The position numbers and the translations under genes were made by a program. Below the pieces are notes generated by a model. That model was not told the DNA's origin, did not search any database, and saw only the letters and a list, made by a program, of their open reading frames with translations. A stretch of DNA of 64,000 nucleotides from BRH-c54 sp965284565. GTDB lineage: Bacteria; Bacteroidota; Bacteroidia; Flavobacteriales_E; Vicingaceae. The DNA is taken from contig OZ260100.1 in assembly GCA_965284565.1 (NCBI GenBank), positions 1,550,001 to 1,614,000 on the forward strand, in the 5' to 3' direction. This document shows, piece after piece, positions 60,564 through 64,000 of the stretch (the first letter of the stretch is position 1; every line of letters starts with the position of its first letter).

Positions 60564-61709
60564 TTGAATTTCGAAAACATAAGAGCTTACAAAGATGACG
60601 AGTATCAATCTATTATTAAAAAATTAATAGACATCGATGTTTTAATGGAAGCCATTCATTTCTACTTGCCAGAAATGACCATAGAACAAATAAAAGAAAA
60701 ACTGTTATCTTTTACTACTATACAAGATTTTCAAAGTGATATGGTTTGTTTGGTAATAGACAGAATTGTACATCATTCTTCTGACGGGATTACTTTTAAA
60801 GGAATTGAAGAACTTAATCCCAACATTTCTAACTTATTACTTTCTAACCACAGAGATATTGTGCTTGATTCTGCCTTAATTAATTATGCTCTTAACTTTA
60901 AGAAAAAAAACACCAGCGAAATTGCTATAGGAAGCAATTTGCTTTCCCTTCCTTGGGTAAAAGATTTAGTAAGGTTAAATAAATCTTTTATTGTTAGAAG
61001 AAATGTTCCTAAACAAGAAGTAATTGAAGCCTCTAAAACCTTATCTGCTTATATTAACTATACTTTAAAAGAGAAAAAACAAGACATTTGGATTGCCCAA
61101 AGAGAAGGCAGAGCCAAGGATGGTTTTGATAAAACAACACCTGGCTTGCTAAAAATGTTTGGTATGTGTACAGATGGTGACTTACTTACTCATCTTATCA
61201 GTTTAAACATTACTCCTGTAGCTATTTCATACGAGTATGATCCTTGTGATTACCTTAAAATCCCTGAATTGTTTAAAAAATATAATGGAGAAGAATATAT
61301 AAAAGCTCCAAATGAAGATAATCAACATATGGTTTTAGGAATGAAAGGCTACAAAGGCAATATTCATATCCATTTTGGAGAACCAATAAATGATGATATC
61401 ATTAAGTTTAGCGAGATAAAAAACAAAAATGAATTGTTAAAATTAATTGCTGAAGTAATTGATGAAAAAATCTACAAAAACTACCATCTTTTCCCAACTA
61501 ATTATATTGCTTACGATTTGTTAAACAATAGTAAAACTTTTGAAAATAACTATACTAAAGCCGACAAAGAAAAATTTGAAGCATATATAGAAAAACGTTT
61601 GGAGAATTTTATAGGAAATGATTTAGCTAAAGAAATTTTTCTAAAAATGTATGCTAATCCGGTGATGAATAAATTAAAAGCTCAGGAATCAATTAATAGT
61701 AAAATATAA
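60564..61709 (+). CDS. PlsC-like 1-acyl-sn-glycerol-3-phosphate acyltransferase family protein
   Basis: A protein of about 381 residues. The acyltransferase motif LLSNHRDIVLDSALINYAL has the catalytic His and an Asp five residues further on (H-x5-D where the usual spacing is H-x4-D). The EGRAKDG segment stands for the glycerol-phosphate site and ITPVAISYEYDP for the last PlsC motif. No membrane helix is seen. The frame is open to 60495, but the first 23 codons are AT-rich and contain the promoter box; the TTG at 60564 (MNFENIRAYKDDEYQ) is the best start because no ATG occurs before residue 28. It probably acylates a lipid precursor. It is divergent from the lipoprotein gene and 17 nt before the dehydrogenase gene. 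Confidence 0.75.
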   Translation: MNFENIRAYKDDEYQSIIKKLIDIDVLMEAIHFYLPEMTIEQIKEKLLSFTTIQDFQSDMVCLVIDRIVHHSSDGITFKGIEELNPNISNLLLSNHRDIVLDSALINYALNFKKKNTSEIAIGSNLLSLPWVKDLVRLNKSFIVRRNVPKQEVIEASKTLSAYINYTLKEKKQDIWIAQREGRAKDGFDKTTPGLLKMFGMCTDGDLLTHLISLNITPVAISYEYDPCDYLKIPELFKKYNGEEYIKAPNEDNQHMVLGMKGYKGNIHIHFGEPINDDIIKFSEIKNKNELLKLIAEVIDEKIYKNYHLFPTNYIAYDLLNNSKTFENNYTKADKEKFEAYIEKRLENFIGNDLAKEIFLKMYANPVMNKLKAQESINSKI

Positions 61710-61726
61710 ATTTAAAAATATACATT

Positions 61727-62614
61727 ATGAAAAACATTGCAGTAATAGGAGCAGGAACTATGGGGAACGGAATTGCCCACACTTTTGCTCAATCAGGATT
61801 TAACGTTAACTTAATTGATACTTCTCAAGCTTCAATAGATAAAGCTTTAGCAATTATTTCTAAAAATTTAGACAGAATGGTGGCTAAAGAAAAAATTACT
61901 GAAAGCGACAAAGCTACTACATTGGGAAACATTAGTTCTTTTACTGATATGGTTCAAGGTGTTGCTAATGTTGATTTGGTTGTTGAAGCAGCTACAGAAA
62001 ACATCGATTTAAAACTAAAAATATTTAAAAACTTAGATGAAGCAACAGGTGCTAATACTATTCTTGCCTCAAATACTTCATCTATTTCAATAACTAAAAT
62101 TGCTGCAGCAACTTCTCGTCCTGACAAAGTAATTGGCATGCATTTTATGAACCCTGTGCCTATTATGAAATTGGTAGAAATTATTAGAGGTTACTCTACT
62201 TCTAACGAAGTAACCAATACCATTATGGAACTTTCTAAAAAATTAGGAAAAGTACCTGTGGAAGTTAATGATTACCCAGGTTTTGTGGCAAACAGAATTT
62301 TAATGCCAATGATTAATGAAGCCATCATTACTTTGCACGAAGGTGTTGCAGGTGTTAAAGAAATTGACACAGTAATGAAATTAGGTATGGCTCATCCTAT
62401 GGGACCGCTTCAGTTAGCAGATTTTATTGGTTTAGATGTTTGTTTATCAATCTTAAATGTACTTTACGAAGGCTTTGGAAACCCAAAATATGCTCCTTGT
62501 CCATTATTAGTAAACATGGTTACAGCAGGGAAATTAGGTGTTAAATCTGGCGAAGGATTCTACTCTTGGACGCACGGAACAAAAGATTTAATTGTTTCTC
62601 CTCAATTTAAATAA
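61727..62614 (+). CDS. 3-hydroxybutyryl-CoA dehydrogenase
   Basis: A 295-residue NAD-dependent 3-hydroxyacyl-CoA dehydrogenase. The Rossmann loop GAGTMGNGIAHTFAQSGFNVNLID begins at residue 7. The catalytic His lies in GMHFMNPVPIMKLVEIIRG, and a Glu follows in that segment. The C-terminal domain has GFVANRILMPMINEAIITLHEGVA and GPLQLADFIGLDVCLSIL. Length and order match Hbd/PaaH-type enzymes. It oxidises (S)-3-hydroxybutyryl-CoA in short-chain fatty-acid or butyrate metabolism. It follows the acyltransferase gene closely and ends with a terminator. Confidence 0.93.
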   Translation: MKNIAVIGAGTMGNGIAHTFAQSGFNVNLIDTSQASIDKALAIISKNLDRMVAKEKITESDKATTLGNISSFTDMVQGVANVDLVVEAATENIDLKLKIFKNLDEATGANTILASNTSSISITKIAAATSRPDKVIGMHFMNPVPIMKLVEIIRGYSTSNEVTNTIMELSKKLGKVPVEVNDYPGFVANRILMPMINEAIITLHEGVAGVKEIDTVMKLGMAHPMGPLQLADFIGLDVCLSILNVLYEGFGNPKYAPCPLLVNMVTAGKLGVKSGEGFYSWTHGTKDLIVSPQFK

Positions 62615-62620
62615 TTGATT

Positions 62621-62659
62621 GGAAATTTGGAATTAACTTTCTAAATTTCCATTTTTTTT
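62621..62659 (+). terminator. Terminator after the 3-hydroxybutyryl-CoA dehydrogenase gene
   Basis: GGAAATTT (62621-62628) pairs perfectly with AAATTTCC (62643-62650), with an inner GAA/TTC extension, followed by a run of eight T. Confidence 0.75.
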
Positions 62660-62660
62660 A

Positions 62661-64000
62661 ATGTATTGGCAACAAAAACTGCCTAAAATGAAAAAGTCGC
62701 ACAAATTTATATTGTTTTCGTTTATCGGCCCACTGGTAATGACTTTTTTTATTGCTGTTTTTGTATTGGTTATGCAATTTATTTGGCTCTACATTGATGA
62801 GATGTTGGGTAAAGGACTAGAATGGTATGTACTTGCTGAACTATTTTTTTACGCCACTGCCAATGTTGTTCCTATGGCAATGCCACTAGCAATTTTACTT
62901 GCTTCCATCATGACTTTTGGAAATTTGGGCGAACATTTTGAATTGGTAGCTTTTAAATCTGCAGGAATATCGCTTCAAAAAGTAATGAAACCACTTATTG
63001 TTTTTGTGTTTTTTATTAGCATTGGAGCTTTTTATTTTGCTAATAATGTTATTCCCGTTGCCAACCTAAAATTTTATTCCTTGTTGCATGATATCAGAAG
63101 TCAGAAACCGGCAATTAATATTCAACCCAATGTTTTTTACAACGAAATTGACGGATATACCATTAGGGTAAAAGATAAAATTCCTTTAGAAGATGGTAGA
63201 GAAATGCTTAAAGATGTAATGATTTATAACCATGCCAACAATAATGGCAACCGCCAAGTTACTGTTGCCGATTCAGGTATTATGAATTTATCAAAAGATA
63301 AAGCATATTTCACTATTAAACTTTATCATGGTGTAGATTATCAGGAAAAACAAGAAGATAGAAGTAACAATAGAAATTTTCCTTTAACTAGGTTTTATTT
63401 TGAAGAAAATGAATTTCAGTTTGACATAAGTGGTTTTCAGTTTAAGCGTAGTGATGAAGAAGCTTTTAAACACGATTATCGTTTACTCAACCTCAAACAA
63501 TTAATGTATAGAACAGATTCGCTACATAAATTTACTCGCGAAGAAGCTGATTTTTTAAACGAAAATGTGCATTATGCCTATTTATTTAATGATAGCATTA
63601 CAGACAAAAAAAATAAAACTTTTCTAACTCCCGCTCAAAACATACAACAACACGATTCTATTCCTCATAAAGAAGTCAACCTAAAAGAATTTAACAAACA
63701 GCAAATCAGTCAGGTTTTTGGTATTGCTATAAACAATGCCCGTACACAAAAAGGTAGAGCAGCCGCAGCTAAAATAGAAATGAACGTATTGAAAGAAACA
63801 CTTGCCAGAGTTAAAATTGAATGGCACAGAAAATTCACTTTTTCTATAGCCTGTTTAATTATGTTTTTTATAGGAGCACCCTTGGGAGCTATAGTTAGAA
63901 AAGGTGGATTAGGAATGCCTGTGGTAATTTCCATCATTTTCTTTTTAATTTATTATATCATTTCCATAACGGGAGAAAAAATGGCAAAAGAACTGATTAT
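62661..64000 (+). CDS. LptF/LptG family permease, cut by the window end
   Basis: The frame is open from the ATG at 62661 (or 62688) to the last base, about 446 codons; the gene continues beyond the window. N-terminal helices (FSFIGPLVMTFFIAVFVLVMQFIWLYIDEMLGKGL, IAILLASIMTFGNLGEHFELVAFKSAGISLQKVM) are typical of YjgP/YjgQ. A periplasmic beta domain comes next (INIQPNVFYNEIDGYTIRVKD) and then C-terminal helices (FSIACLIMFFIGAPLGAIVRKGGLGMPVVISIIFFLIYYI). It forms the inner-membrane part of the LPS export ABC complex. The ATG at 62688 starts the conserved MKKSHKFILFSF segment and may be the true start. It follows a terminator, so a separate promoter is expected. Confidence 0.9.
   Translation, partial: MYWQQKLPKMKKSHKFILFSFIGPLVMTFFIAVFVLVMQFIWLYIDEMLGKGLEWYVLAELFFYATANVVPMAMPLAILLASIMTFGNLGEHFELVAFKSAGISLQKVMKPLIVFVFFISIGAFYFANNVIPVANLKFYSLLHDIRSQKPAINIQPNVFYNEIDGYTIRVKDKIPLEDGREMLKDVMIYNHANNNGNRQVTVADSGIMNLSKDKAYFTIKLYHGVDYQEKQEDRSNNRNFPLTRFYFEENEFQFDISGFQFKRSDEEAFKHDYRLLNLKQLMYRTDSLHKFTREEADFLNENVHYAYLFNDSITDKKNKTFLTPAQNIQQHDSIPHKEVNLKEFNKQQISQVFGIAINNARTQKGRAAAAKIEMNVLKETLARVKIEWHRKFTFSIACLIMFFIGAPLGAIVRKGGLGMPVVISIIFFLIYYIISITGEKMAKELI

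Overview
The window is AT-rich (roughly 30 % GC by eye) and comes from a member of the Bacteroidota, most like the Flavobacteriales. Evidence: type IX secretion (T9SS) sorting tails on several secreted proteins; a gliding-type adhesin, PorP/SprF and OmpA operon; Reg_prop/SpoIIE signalling proteins; DUF3822 next to rsmD; a 6S-like RNA between zapA and rny; and repeated TAnnTTTG promoter boxes typical of the phylum's main sigma factor. Gene order is mostly that of an ordinary chromosome.

Layout. 1-5.8 kb: the end of an unrecognised gene, a secreted M28 peptidase, a giant beta-propeller/SpoIIE phosphatase and a YbjN-like secreted protein. 5.9-8.3 kb: a RimB-type protease, RimK-type ligase and AstE-type hydrolase cluster. 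8.3-14 kb: housekeeping genes (pheS, cyclophilin, rnc, fabF, acpP, purN). 14-25.3 kb: a helical protein, an M1 aminopeptidase, an OstA/LptA-like protein, a small Cys/Lys-rich secreted protein, MATE, rsmD, DUF3822, a membrane protein and a RecD-like helicase. 25.4-30.6 kb: a TetR, ABC, HlyD, TolC export operon whose ATPase domain has lost most catalytic motifs and whose promoter carries a palindromic operator candidate. 30.6-32.7 kb: a copper P-type ATPase.

32.8-35.7 kb is the one clearly accessory patch. It has a decayed tRNA-His unit, an intact tRNA-His, a small GIY-YIG nuclease gene whose last codons are made of tRNA sequence, a displaced third copy of the tRNA 3' end with its terminator, and two copies of a compact two-hairpin element that interrupt the damaged tRNA copies. 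A 616-residue protein follows, with a SAP-like segment and a PD-(D/E)XK nuclease domain. This patch is the best candidate for an undescribed system.

35.7-43.5 kb: rny, the 6S-like RNA, zapA and a coiled-coil partner, an M23 peptidase, a T9SS cargo and a fused 2-oxoacid dehydrogenase E1. 43.5-57.4 kb: a small secreted protein, an SBBP-propeller T9SS cargo, the adhesin/PorP/OmpA operon and two tandem TPR-SpoIIE phosphatases related to the one at 1.7 kb. 57.4-64 kb: holB, pgk, a lipoprotein, a PlsC-like acyltransferase, 3-hydroxyacyl-CoA dehydrogenase and a truncated LptF/LptG permease.

Several start codons are TTG or GTG; I moved starts where a signal peptide, a domain start or a promoter box decided it. 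Family names come from motif recognition only; no search was run.
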